A stretch of DNA of 64,000 nucleotides from assembly GCA_029721435.1 (NCBI GenBank), contig CM056576.1:117231166-117295165 (forward strand), given 5' to 3'. This DNA comes from Gymnothorax reevesii (Eukaryota > Chordata > Actinopteri > Anguilliformes > Muraenidae). Numbering within the stretch: the stretch's first letter is position 1; every line of letters starts with the position of its first letter. The notes under the pieces were generated by a model that saw nothing but the letters and a program-made list of their open reading frames with translations, was not told the DNA's origin and ran no database searches. The translations under genes and the position numbers were made by a program. Below are positions 45,191 to 57,310 of this stretch, in pieces.

Positions 45191-45804
45191 CCAAATAGAT
45201 CACAAACACTAAATTAATTTGATGTCAGCTCGAAGTCTGATGCAGGTGAGACCATACTGCTGTGTGGCTGTGAGCACATTGTGTTCGAACCAATGGCGTC
45301 TTGGGGAAGCATAGTACATCCCTTTAAAGTAATGATTAGACTTGACTCGTTTTAAATCATTCATTTAAATCAATATTATAAAAACTCTGTAAAAACTCTG
45401 GACCATCAGGTTTCGCTAGTTCTTCTCATTAAGTTTACACAAAAGTAACGAATCTTGATCGGTTTTCTATCATTTTCCCACATTAATACGTTTTTTCCAA
45501 TGACAAGCACAAGCCTCTTAAGTCACAGATTCCTTCTTAATGCACTGTTGCTTGAATAATGCAGATATATGTATATATGAATAATGTTTCATTCGCTTTA
45601 CAAAAAAAAAATATAAACATCTATGTTAACTTCAGTGTTTTCTTTCAACACATTCTGCCCTACCTGATACTAGCTTCAAGGTTGCTTTACTACAACAGCG
45701 AAAGCAGACATAAGCAAAAAATGTCCGCAAACGAATAACATTGAATGAAACTAGCCACATCTAATAATGTTTAGTGTTTTCAGAGTTTACATATGGATAA
45801 TTAA

Positions 45805-46713
45805 AGGAGCTGTATGTAAGTTTGTGGCCAGAACTGGTAGCGCAATCACATGCAAAATAGTGCAGGGCGCAGTATCCCCTCCTCCTCTCCCCCAGACAAG
45901 AGGTTGCCAGCTAGGTTGCCGGATCCAGCAAGAACGTCTACTACAAGGAGCTACCATTTCACATTGCCGTAATGGCTGTGCTAATGTTGGAACGGTTTCC
46001 ACAGCGTCTCAGCATAATGCCAGAGAAATGGACTCTAATAATGCATTGCTAATGTTAGCAATGACGAGCCACGGTTTATATTTCTCAAACAATTTGTTAC
46101 CTAGTCAACTTGATGACCCACCTGCATACGCACTAACGTACCATGAACGAACATACATAACGTTATTCGACTGTAGCAAATATTTGAAATGTCCATGCAT
46201 ACATTCAATAGAATTAAGTTAGCCAAACTTAGCTGAATCTCACCTGTCCAGGAGAAAATTAGTAACTTCGACGTAGGTCTTCAAATTCTTCTCTGCTTTC
46301 AGCTGTCTCCATCTTTCAAAGGCATGTCCTATACAGATCCTTGTTTTGTTTCTGACTTTGTCACGACGTATTTCAGAATCATAATGAGGCCTTTTAGGTT
46401 TGGTAACATCAGACATTTGTGCTCCGAAACACTGGTAGCTGCAGCTCAGTGGCAACTTGCAACCTGGATGCCGAAATGCTACTGACTTCGTGATTGGGAG
46501 ATGGGTAGAGGGCGGCACAACTGGCTAAAACACAAAATGACAACATCAACATTAGTTGTGGGCTGCAACTTCACATTTGTAATGAGAATATTCTGGCTGG
46601 ACTACTGTTGTGAGTGATATAAGTATTTGAAATTAAAATCGTTCCTTAATGTCTGTTGATATATCAGGGCCATTTCATGATTAATCAACATACATTTCTT
46701 ACATACTGCTCCT
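45805..46713. mobile_element. TTAA-flanked DNA element (909 bp), nested
   Basis: Perfect TTAA copies (45801-45804 and 46714-46717) bracket inverted ends AGGAGCTGTATGTAAG and the complement of CTTACATACTGCTCCT. TTAA targeting points to Kolobok or piggyBac. It carries a short minus-strand open frame, listed next, but no recognisable transposase core. Confidence 0.8.
46240..46518 (-). pseudogene. Protein fragment carried in the TTAA element
   Basis: 92 codons on the minus strand. The C-terminal part reads KTRICIGHAFERWRQLKAEK and then NLKTYVEVTNFLLDR. A GxAFxRWRxLKxxKxLKTxxEVxxFLLD pattern is, from memory, common in uncharacterised teleost proteins, several likely transposon-derived; function unknown. 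N-terminal basic residues (TKPKRPHYDSEIRRDK) precede it. It may be the first exon of a decayed element gene. Confidence 0.4.
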
Positions 46714-47729
46714 TTAAAATTAATGACTGAAAACAAGTCAAAACCAATTTTTAAAGGGATGGTTCGTGATTCACCAATTTTCAGCTCGCTAGGCGGCACT
46801 GGTTCAGACCATGGGGCTTAGTCAGTAAGGAGTCACTGCGCCCCTCTTGGTTGACGGACCTATCTGTTTAGTCCATTTCTTCTGTTCTGAAGGATAGAGT
46901 TTGCTCCAACTCCTACTTATAGATATAAACAAATGCCCATTAATCAGGACTCTGTTGCAGAACCACTGGGAATATCATCACCATGAGATGCAACAGTTTG
47001 TTAGTTTGAGCCGCCTGAAAAATAGCTTGTCTTTGGAGATTTGACACTGTAATGACACTGCTGCATTGAACCTGTGCTTCATTTATCATTCCTGATCTTA
47101 CACTATTTGAAAGTGACAACTAATCAACAAATCTGCTTGTGTGTGCTGGTTAGTAGTTATATTCTGAGTGAAGTGGCATAAATCTCTCACCAAATTAACT
47201 TGAATTTACCTATTTGACCCGCCGCCATCTACCCTATTTATGTAAGTGCATAGATTATGTTATTTTTCGCAAATTATGTTTCAAGGTGCTGATGGTATGA
47301 GCAAGGACCATTGTACCACAGACATACCAGAGAGTGTTATGTGTGACTCTTAGGGCTTTCAGCTTTTTAAGTCTATATTGTGGAAATAAGTTGAAATGCA
47401 TATACTACAATGCTTGAATAAATGTGCTTTACGGTATGCTGGTTAAGGAGTGAGGCCTAACCTGGAGATTTTATCCCCTGGTGGGGTACAGCCATTCAAC
47501 TTCTTCAGCAAAGTTCAAACCTAAATGGCTTCAAATAAATGTCTTATAAATAGATATTATGCAAATTGTAATTTTCCCTGGTTCAGTTTGCCTTCCAGAC
47601 AAGAAAATAATTAAAGTAGCCACAGAGGAGGACTCAAGTATGAAAGGGCTAACAATGCCTATTCTGCTATTACACACACCAATTGCTGTTTGCTTAAGGA
47701 TTGCAGGCCGTGTCTCAGACAAAAACTCA

Positions 47730-48060
47730 AAGGCCAGAACGGATTAGAGTGTCATTCAAAAGATGACTGATTCAGTCCCAGTGGATTGGCGGGATTAGCG
47801 GCCGAAATGGGCACGGTAATTCTTTTCAAAACAGTTTAAAATGGTGCTGGATCTAAAAGCTATAGAATAATTTTTCATCTTGTGCGATCATGGATTCATT
47901 CATTGTATATTAAAAGTGTTCTAAGTAGTCAAGCTGGGAGCCAGACGGTTTAATAATGACAATTGAAATCAGACTTGCAATCCACTAAAAGATGGCTGCA
48001 CTTTATAATTCACTGACCTCGCCTAAGTCTTTGAAAAGCTCTCTGTGGGAATTTTAAAGG
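47730..48060. promoter_or_regulatory. Candidate conserved noncoding block
   Basis: Contains GGCGGGATTAGCGGCCG, TTTAATAATGACAATTGAA and ACTTTATAATTCACTGACC in a non-repetitive setting. Candidate only. Confidence 0.25.
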
Positions 48061-49059
48061 CCCCTGGGATGAACTTTAATTGATTTTTAAAAATGTTTTT
48101 AATCATTATTGTGAGTAGTGAGTGCCACAACCAAAAAAAAAGCACATTTTTCATTATTGCTGCAAATAACTATTGGACTTACTAGCTAAACCATATTCAA
48201 ATTGCCCACCTTCCCTAGAATGTTGAGATATTTGCCGATACATTGCCATTTTCTGGTGCTGTACGTCCCACAAATGTTATGCTCAGGAAGTAAGTAAATT
48301 GCTGTCAAGTTTCATACTGCCTTGAAAGAGTTACTCTCTTTTTAATTTTTACCTGGAAATGTCAACTGAATCTGTCATTTCAAAGCTTAAATTGAGAAAT
48401 TCTCAAAGTCTTAACTGTTTAAAGCCCATTGTTTTCAACATTTTTGTCCTTCTGATGATCACACTTCAAAAACTTATAACAGAAAAAAAGCTATGCCACC
48501 AAAATGCATTGCTAAGTTCTCGTTTAAGAGACCACATCATCTAATTTATGGAAATGTGTACATATGAGGTTAAAAAGCAAGCTACACTACATCAGTTCTG
48601 ACAGGAAGGGGTTTTTTATTTTTAAATAGCATATGATCCTGTGGGTTCTATTAAGGTATGATACATGTAGTATTTTTTTTTTTTGAAAAATATTCTTCAC
48701 ATGAAATTATCTCACTCCGAAATGAGAATGCCTTACGTGATGTGAACCCTACGTAGGCCTTCAACATTTATTTGGGTTCAAAAGTAAAATTATTTGGTTC
48801 TGTTAATGTGAGTGGTCTTACTGAAAGTTCAGAGGGTGCACAGTTGATAAGACTGTTGGTGTTTGTTTATTGATGACGGGATTTATGTTTGTGAAAGATG
48901 GTGCCTGAGTGTGTTTTTGTGGGGTTTTTTTTTTTGTTTGTTCGCTTTGTTTTGTTCATTCTGCTGAGCGCCTAAACAACAACGGACAAACTCTTACGAA
49001 GCCTGGACTGGCTTTGTCTTCTCAAAGCAGCGTTCATTTTGTTTTTACTTCAGACCAGA

Positions 49060-49830
49060 ACCTCCTCTCGAAACCCTAATGCTTTGGGCAAACTCTCCCG
49101 AGAAACCCGAAGACATCTACCAGTTTACTCAGCTCTTCAGCTTTCTAATTAGCACAGGCAGCAGGCTAAAACAATGCAAGCAGGGAGGGAAACAGTCTTT
49201 AGTTTTTCTTAAAAACCCTCCTCATCTCCCAAGGGTAACGCGAACAAGCACACATGCAAACGCGCGCTGCGCCCCAAATCCGAAAGATGCCATATTTTTT
49301 TGTGATCTGATCACCGTGGAGACCATTTATCTCCCACCCACCCCCACTACCACCATCATCACCACCACTACCACGACTCCCACCCCCGAGCCCCTCCCCC
49401 CATTGATACCACCCTTATCCCCCCAGAACACAAAGTTGGCTGAATGGGCTCTGAGGTAGGTAAATGTATTCAGTGACATCGGCCGGATGATTCTATTCTG
49501 CGCAATTCCTGTAACATTTGTTTCCAGCCTTGTCTGAGGGTTGGGACTCTGTGTTTGCTCCATTGTCCCACGTGCTCTCCACACAAGGCTCGCAGTTAAT
49601 GCCGGCCTTGTCCGGCACCACCGGAGCAGAAAGCTTTGCCGGGGGTGGGGCAGACAAAAGGCTGGTAAGGCCACCTCGGGGGTTCGCTATGGGAAGCCCC
49701 TCTCGCCGGGACTCTCAAAGGAAGTGTCGTACCGGACAACGAGAAGGGCTGCTGGTGAAAAACTTTCGAGTGCCCCCTTTACTCCTTCCACATCTGGTGT
49801 TTGGGCACTGAGCCCTCCCCGGGAGAACCA
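49060..49830. promoter_or_regulatory. Candidate conserved noncoding block, member B'
   Basis: Includes a CACCAC-type simple stretch (49330-49400). Then come words shared with 28.80 kb: GGCTGAATGGGCTCTGAGGT, GGTAAATGTATTCAGTGA, CATTTGTTTCCAGCCTTGTC and CAGTTAATGCCGG. The downstream GC-rich part (49590-49830) has open frames on both strands with no known protein. Confidence 0.4.
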
Positions 49831-50494
49831 AGAAAGGGTGTTTTTCTCAACCCTTTTTACAATTTTGGATTGCCTCTTTGCTAGTTCTTTTTTGTGATGT
49901 AATGCGGGCGGATACAGGGAAAGGGTGGCGGGTGTAAAAGATCACGCAGGTTGAAGTAGAGGAGAGAATGACCTTGGCCAAAGTCAGGTTGGTTTATCAA
50001 ATCAACCCTAGGCCCACGCTGTGGCCCACGCTGACTGGTGCACGACAAAGTGGCCCCAATATAGGTTGGGACACAGTTTTCCGATTATTACGCACATCTG
50101 CTATCTTCCATACATCGCACTGTATATTCAAGGGGATATACTTTTGTTCCATTTGAGGCCCTCTGTGATGATTGGTTACAAGTAGGGCTTTTCAACCAAA
50201 AATAGTTTGGTTTGGAACCTAAAATATTGGTAACCAGCAAGAACCAATGCTAGCTGGATCCGAATGAAATCAGGAGGACATGTGACTGGGCATGTACTCA
50301 CCCAATGTAAACAAACAAGGAAACAGGAATAAAGTACGGAATTGATGTTGGGCTTGAAAAGTGTCGGTTAGCTATGCAGTGACTGGTTCTGTGGTTCCCA
50401 ACCATAATTAGTGCACCAATGGGAACCACACTGGGTCTCTGTTGGTCAAATAGTGCTATAGAACACCTTAGAGTTATGGTCCATCCACCTTATG

Positions 50495-50497
<3 letters not shown>

Positions 50498-50539
<42 letters not shown>
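50498..50539. repeat. (TG)n microsatellite
   Basis: 42 bases of uninterrupted TG repeats. Confidence 0.97.
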
Positions 50540-50540
<1 letters not shown>

Positions 50541-51867
50541 GGAGCCTTTAGTGAGAAATGTGTTTGATGGCACCATCCAATTCTTAAAACAGGTTCCACT
50601 TCACCAAGGGACTAACTTAATGACGTCAACAAGTGTTGCCCCATTCTAGGGAACCTTTCCTGGCAAACAATATCAGTTTGAAAACAATCTGATGTTTAAA
50701 TTCACACTTTATAAGCTTTTAAAGAAAGGTTATGATTTCTACAGATTCTGCACATGCTGTTAAAAGTGTGGGCCTTCCGTCCTTTAAAGATGGGAAGGAG
50801 ATTTGTGTTCACCAAAAGACTGCCCCTGAAGTTTGAGCTTTAATTGGGAAAAACAGCATCAATATCTGACCAAGATGAAACCTACGTTTTCATAAGTGCC
50901 ACCCAACTGCTATCACGTGGCACATGCAAATTCAAGTCATGAATGGGAAATGCAGGTGGCATGCATGCTAAAACCTTCATGCAATGGTGCAGATTTTGGG
51001 ACTAACAAAATTTTTGGAAAATCTTATTTTGACTTTGGTGGTGCTTAACTTTTGCCCAGGTATATATCATGTTTTCTTGAAAAATTCATTGTTTTTAACG
51101 CAAAACAAAAGGAAGGAGTTCCCCATAGTCAGCAAAAAAAAAAAAAACCCTTACGTGTCTACATCCTCAATGCACCATGTTTTACATTTTATCAGGAAGG
51201 TAGAATATTTGTCAAGCTTGCCTTCGCTTAAACAAAGTTAATTATTTTCTGGGAGCATTTATTGGAAAAGTGATCATGTTCAATAACAGTTGAAGAGTTT
51301 GTTTCCAAAATACAATCAGTGCCAAAATTACAAAAATTAAGATAATACCATTAAGCAATAGCCTTGTGCTTCTTACACATTGTGCAAAAATCCATTTTTA
51401 GAAATTCATACTGTAAGGTGTATTTTTCTATAAAATGCAATAGGCGCCAACATAGATAAAGCTGATTTACTCAAAATAAGGAAAATGGATGGATACATGT
51501 CATTTTGGAAACAAACTTTAGTTGATTTTCATCCCTGCAAGAGCAGGAAAATGCCCTGTTCCCCAGTGCTCTGTTACTCAGCTGTAACTTATTTCTACAA
51601 TTCATGTAATTATTCAGGAGTCTCAAACCAGCCCTTACTTAGCAGGTCCCACCCTGCTTGGACATTATCAGACTCAACCTTATCTCCAGCAATAAATGCA
51701 TAAAGGGGGAAGAAAGTGACTGCTTTCGAGGTGCAAGTTCCATGTGAATTAACAGCAGACCTCCCACCATTTTTCCAAGCGAGGATTGAAATGGTTTGGT
51801 ATGTGAGACAACCAAGCAGAACATTTCTCAGAAAAAGTCAAAACAGCATTACAACATGATCGTGTTA

Positions 51868-52673
51868 ACATTAATGCAGCAAAACGTTAAAACCACACAC
51901 AGATGATGCAGATAATGTTTATTACCTCATAGCGGCGACGCATGACAAGGTCTGCAGACAGACCATACATGGTATGTGAAAGTCATTTCTCTTCGTCGAG
52001 ATGCGGGATGTCGGAGTAGTAGAACTTTAGTGACTTTGACAAGGGCTAAATCACTATGGCAAGGGGAGTGGGTCAGAGCATCTCCAAAGTGAGTACCTAC
52101 TGACAGTGATCCAAGGGGGGATAAACCACAAACCAGAAACTGGGTGTTGGCAGCCCAAGGCTCATTGAAGCAGAAGGGTAATGACGGGTATTCTGTCTGT
52201 CCCAAACCAACAGAAGGGCCTCTGTGGCGGAAGTCACAGGAAGATAATGATACGTGTAAAATGTGTCACAACACAGCGCTTTGTACCCTGTTGCATACAG
52301 TGCTTTGTATGTAGACCAGCACAAGCGCCCATTCTAACCCTGGTTCACTGTCCTAAGTGCCTGAAATGGGCACGCCAGCAACAGAACTGGGCTTTGGAGC
52401 AATTAAAAGAGGTTGCGTGGTCCAGAGAGTCCCTGTCTTTTAGATAATGTGCATCAGCCAGGTCTGAAGGGATGGCACCAGGATGCATTGTGGGAAAGAG
52501 ACACACTAGTGGCAGGAGTGTGACACCCTGGCAAACGTTCTGCTGGAAAACCCTGCGTCCAGGAGTACGTGAGACTGTTTGTTTGGCGGAGCTGTTTTGG
52601 CGGCACAAGCCAAACTCACAAAATATTAGAAAGGTGGTTTCAATGTTGTGGCTGATTGGTGTACGATTTTCAT
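51868..52673 (+). mobile_element. Decayed Tc1-like transposon, second family
   Basis: The right end GGTGGTTTCAATGTTGTGGC then TGATTGGTGTA is the typical end of a fish Tc1-like family; the left end is decayed (AAAACGTTAAAACCAC near 51878). The middle retains transposase order: GGTCAGAGCATCTCCAAA, CCAAGGCTCATTGA, CAACAGA then the catalytic core. At about 806 bp it is shorter than a full copy, with the C-terminal part deleted. Confidence 0.75.
52181..52580 (+). pseudogene. Transposase fragment with lost first catalytic Asp
   Basis: Frame reads CRPAQAPILTLVHCPKCLKW then ARQQQNWALEQLKEVAWSRESLSF, with a stop at 52445-52447. In this family the segment is AWSDESRF; the catalytic Asp is replaced by Arg. 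A second frame from 52472 continues MAPGCIVGKRHTSGRSVTPW and FCWKTL. Frameshift plus the lost Asp make it inactive. Confidence 0.75.
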
Positions 52674-54979
52674 ATGCCTCTTGAGTGATAAAGTAGCAAG
52701 GTTTTATCTCCCCTGGATGTTGGGCAGGGTTCGATAGTCGGTTGTTGGGGGTCCACTCCTTTGCTGATCCAATTATCAATACAAATCAAAGGTTTACAAG
52801 GTTTTTATTCTTTATACCTCATATCAAAAGTCATTTTTTTCACTCAGTATAATCCAGCCAAGAGAAATTGTCATTTTTTTGAAGGGTACATGGTTTTGAG
52901 AGATTATTATCAGATTATACAAAATGTTGGTACATCTACCAAAATCTGCCTTTATCTGTAGTTATCAAAGAGATATTGATGAACATTTTGTGGTTTCTCA
53001 TTGTTCTTAGTAACACTAACGGTCAATTAGTCACTTCTGCCCTCAGATGAACTCACCTCCTAGTGTTCGGCTTCATCCCCATATGGCGTTCTTTACTTAA
53101 TGCCTCATCTGTGAATTACATGTTTGAAGATTGGATCATGCTGCCATGACTCACTGGATGCACCAGACTTCTTAACAATTTAGCACAGAGTCTGAAGCAT
53201 GGAGGAGGTTAATGGACTAATTACATGGTGCTGGTTAAGCCCATAAGCCATTTCAATATTGTCTGCTAAAACAGTAACCCGTTGTGCCACTAGAGGGAAG
53301 TGTTGGTTTGTGGTAAGCACAACTGACCATTGCCTTTGCAGAAGTGACCAAGAGGGATGTTTGAAATTTGATAAACAAACACATTCACTGATTTTTTTCT
53401 TCTTTTTCACAGATACTTTCCCTTCTATAGAATTGTTTCACGCTCAAATGGAATTTGATTTGTATAAATTAAATATTTTTAATTGGTGAGTGTCTGCATG
53501 TTACTGCTCATTTTCAGCTTGCCTAATAACAAAAACTTGTGAAGAATCCCCTCTAGTTTTTCAGTGATACATATGCAATATTTTCCATGAACATACTTCA
53601 GTGATCATGTATAACTAGTTTGAAATATGTAGCAAACTCCGGGTTCAAAGTGTAACCACTGGGGTAGTTTTAGTCACCCTTTGTGATAGGTTAAAGAAAC
53701 ATCTTTTTTGTTCTTTACAGTAGCTTCCACGAGATCTTATTCCTTGTATCGAATTTTTTACTTGAAGGAATTGTACAGAAAATGAAGTCAGTTGCAGAGG
53801 GGGAAAGGGCAGGGTGACAGCATATTTCACAGCGCTAACTTTGTGTTTTTTTGTGTATGTAGGCCTAATCTGCTTGCCAGAGCATTCAGCTTTGTCATCT
53901 CAAGTAACAAGCATCATCAGCTGTTTTTTTTTTTTTTTAATTTTGTGGCAGTCTGATGAGATTCCAGCAAAGGGGTCACTGTAGTTCTAACACACAAGGA
54001 ATCCCCAGGTGCAAGAGTAGTTAGGGATCCATTCAGACCAATGTTCTACAGCCAAGCAGAGGCAAAGGATGGGGATTAACTCAGACCCATGTGCTATAAT
54101 GTAGAGCACATGTTCTGACAGATCTCCACCAAGACACATTGATTTGCATCATCTTTAATTCAAAGCACAAAATCTTGTCACGGAAAATGTTGCCCTGGTT
54201 TTACTTCCAGCCGCTGACTGGATCCAGCGAAGAAGAACCTCTCCTCTAAATTCTAACTGCAGATAAAATATCGATCGCGACAGTTAGGGCATGCAAAACT
54301 TTGGGATTCATTACAAACTATCATGCAATAAAGCACGACTGCAGCGAGCAGGAATTTACTATTGTATTTTCTGCCCTCGTCCTCAATATATCCTCTGCTT
54401 GTGCGCATGAACTTACTCAGTTCCACTTTAGCAGATGGCAGTAACCTCTGTTAGATAAACTGTATAGACAAAAACACTACGGTATTTGTTTGGACACATT
54501 TGCGTTCAAGCTCAGGGATTCCTGTAGGGAATGCCACATCTGGTGATACTGATATTGTAATTGCTACTGCCCAGAGGGGGGTTGGAAATGATGTTTGGTA
54601 TAGGATTTAAATGCATTTCAAAGGTCTTTGATCATTATTCGTTGCTACTTGCTATTGAGTTATTATAAAGGCAACCTTTAAATGCTTTCTTTAATGACTG
54701 ATGATAGGTCAGGCGCACATGATGAAACAAGTCAATACGAGGAACAGTTAGTTTTTCTCTCGTCGTCTCTTTTTCAAACGTTCCAGACACAGTGAATGCG
54801 CTTTTGAAGTCAAGAGTTTAAGTCTTCCAGGCATATCACGCATGTGCGGTGCAGGTAGGCCCTTTGCATTTTTTTGATACAGTATAATGTACACGTTTTA
54901 CGCCACTTAGAGCCTTTCTGTGGAAAGTCATTCACACTGTAATCTTTAAAAGGCACATTCTCACACCTCATCAGTTTTC

Positions 54980-55450
54980 TTTGAGAAGCGCCATCCTTAC
55001 ACCATTTGACTGTTTGCTGAGGGCGTGTTCAGCGGGGATTGGAGGTGCGCGGCGTCGGAGGTGAAGCCAGGCCTCTCATTTATGTTTCGGCTGGTGGGAG
55101 ATGAGACAGCGGGGAGGTACAGGCCCCCTTGCGGAGATGTTTGCTCTCTCTCGGCTGCTGTTGACTCAGATGTCCTCCGTACGCAAGGCCGCAGAGGGGT
55201 TCCTCAGGGGCTCTATTCTGATGTAGCCAGCCCTACTGGATTAGGCAAATGCAGGCCCGCGATGGGGCGATGATTAGCCCACCGTATTGACAGGACATGA
55301 TGGATTAAACCCTTTGTGAAAGGTGGGCAGGGGGGATTGCGAACTTGCAGGACCGGGGTAGGAACATTGGGGCGAGAGGCTTCATCGTCCTGGGATCAAC
55401 CTCTTGTTGATGGGGGATAATCCTGCTTGTTGCGTCCCTCCGAAAATTGA
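54980..55450. promoter_or_regulatory. Candidate conserved noncoding block
   Basis: GC-rich complex sequence with GATGATTAGCCCACCGTATT and GACATGATGGATTAAACCC. Not repetitive and not clearly coding. Confidence 0.3.
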
Positions 55451-55789
55451 GAATGGTGGGAGGACAAAGGTTTCAGCAATTTATTCTTCAATATGCCAGT
55501 CTGCCACACTCTGTAGAAACTTCTAAATGTACCGGCTTGCCTTAGCCATGCACTTTCAGTTCATGGCAGCTTTATTCTACACTTTTATCCAAAAAACATG
55601 AGCATAGTTCCACACTCTGTAATCACTTCCACTAATATGCAGCCCTTATAATCAATATTCAAAAGTGCCCTTTAGGTCTTGTTCTATGTCCTTACTCATT
55701 CTGTCTTCTATTGACATCTAAACTGAAACAAAATGATCACTCCCAGAAACTCCCAGTCTCTGGGATGCTGCAGGGTTTAGGACCCTGAG

Positions 55790-56060
55790 CGTGCGCGGCG
55801 GTGATCCAGGTCCTCACCGTGCTCCTGGCTGATGAGTGACGCTGATCTGGCCGCTGCTTTGTGTCACCTCATCCCCCGTCTGCGAAGAGCCGAGCCACAC
55901 GTCAGGTGCTGAGCGTGGGCGTCCTCGCGGCGCTAACTGCCGACACGGGGGCACGCTTTGGCTGCTTCCGTCACCCGCCGAGCGCCACGCGGTCTGTCGC
56001 ACCATACGTCCCGCTAGGGCGTCAAACACAGGCCAAGGAACTCGGCTTAAATCACTCAGA
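55790..56060. promoter_or_regulatory. CpG-rich island-like segment
   Basis: About 270 bases with many CpG dinucleotides (GAGCGTGCGCGGCGGTGATC, CGTCCTCGCGGCGCTAACTG, CCGCCGAGCGCCACGCGGTC) in an AT-rich area. Both strands have open frames, as expected of GC-rich DNA. It could be an orphan CpG island or a promoter of an unseen transcript. Confidence 0.35.
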
Positions 56061-56964
56061 CTGAGACCGAAGTGCTCAATGCAGGAGACGTAACTGATTC
56101 ATTAATCAAAATTATAGACCATTTAACTTACAAGATGGAAAGTGCACGCTTATAAAGACTCATCATTAAATTGTAAGCGTAACACTATACTGTGATGAAG
56201 TGATGATGACAGCTTTGGATTTGAACACGGGCAGTTAAACCCCTTTGTGCAGAATACAAATTATCGCCAATTTTTCCGGTTGAGCATGAGCCTATTCTCA
56301 ATATTTGTGTCGCAGAGACTGTGGAAAATTATTCCAGTGAAGCAACACATTTAGAAATTCAACCACAGAATTATTTAGCGATTAAATCTCGGAATTTATG
56401 GACGCCGGTGTCCAAATCTGCACAGAAAAGGTAAAGATAAGATCGGATGTTTTTAAGAGAAAAGTTGTCTTGGACACCTCAGAGCAGCTAAAAATATGGA
56501 ATGCGTGGAGTACAGTATGAATAAATGGGAAATACAAAAATACTGCAAAAATCCAAAAGACAAAGCCTATAGCCAACTTACACAGACGTAATGTAGACTA
56601 AGCCAGTATTTTCGACTTGTATGAGAAAAAATAAGAGGTTTCCTCTTATAATGAGATTAAGCTACTTGATAAGACAGATGCTTTTTGCAGTGTTTTTCAG
56701 TAGCGCAAGATGTTGGTGAAAGACTGATCTATCAATGCAGGCTCTGAAAATAGCCTTCCTTAGAGTGGCTCTAATGCTTTTCCCTACACATGGGTTTGGT
56801 TACATGGAAGAAGACTGAGTGTTTAATAAATCTGGAGGTAGCATCCACTTCACAACAGACACCCTCTGATGGTCTAGTGTGACTCTGCGTTACCAAGCTT
56901 TATGTGCACTGCTCATCATTCACAAAGACAAGGATTTAATGCTTCTTTTTCTACATCCCATACA

Positions 56965-57310
56965 GAGTCAGCTTCCCCAGGGCATCCTCATCAGGGAGTC
57001 ATCGCATGTCATGTAGCAACCGGCACGCGCTGATGTTTCCTGCGCCGCACATGACACGCTCCGCCAGGGCAGCGCCATCGCTTTTGCGGAGGCAGCCTTG
57101 CGAGCATGAGCAAGGCTGTCAATGACGTCCAGCTTGAAGGAGCTGAGCTTCTAAAACTCCTAACTCGCGTGTTCACGCCCCCCCCCCCCCACCTCCCCCC
57201 CTCACTCCACACCTCACACCCCCTGACGTGGGTCATCCCAGGCCTCTCCCGAATACAATAAACCTGCAAGAGGAGGCCAGACACTCGGCTCACGTGGAGA
57301 ACTCAGGAGG
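56965..57310. promoter_or_regulatory. Candidate conserved noncoding block with poly-C tract
   Basis: Complex sequence including CATCGCATGTCATGTAGCAA, GGCTGTCAATGACGTCCAGC (CRE-like TGACGTC), followed by a C-rich run at 57178-57200. No coding signal is supported. Confidence 0.27.

Larger units (their letters stand above)
41470..45300. other. Gene-free interval
   Basis: No supported gene. Mostly AT-rich single-copy-looking sequence with candidate blocks near 43.1, 43.5, 44.3 and 45.0 kb. Nothing is recognised in 41470-43000. Confidence 0.5.
45317..46760. mobile_element. MITE, family copy 2, interrupted by a TTAA element
   Basis: The outer ends CATCCCTTTAAA (45317) and the complement of TTTAAAGGGATG (to 46760) are inverted. 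Inner inverted ends at about 45382-45430 and 45741-45788 match the copy at 20.24 kb (AAACTCTG-AAAAC, TGG-TAGTTTC). Removing the nested element leaves about 530 bp. No coding capacity of its own. Confidence 0.65.
46765..51860. other. Gene-free interval
   Basis: No supported gene. Candidate blocks at 47.7-48.05 kb and 49.06-49.83 kb and a TG microsatellite are listed separately. In 50170-50420 the phrase AACCAAAAATAGTTTGGTTTGGAACC-like wording suggests an old hAT-type MITE, but I could not pair its ends. Confidence 0.5.

Noticed and set aside
45767..46222. 151-codon open frame on the + strand
   Set aside because: It crosses the end of a MITE, the TTAA target and the TTAA element, so it is a chance frame through mobile DNA.
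49079..49459. 126-codon frame with a Thr/Pro-rich end
   Set aside because: The tail comes from a CACCAC simple stretch and the start resembles no known protein.
52345..52779. 144-codon minus-strand frame
   Set aside because: It is the antisense of the decayed Tc1-like transposase, whose homology is on the + strand.
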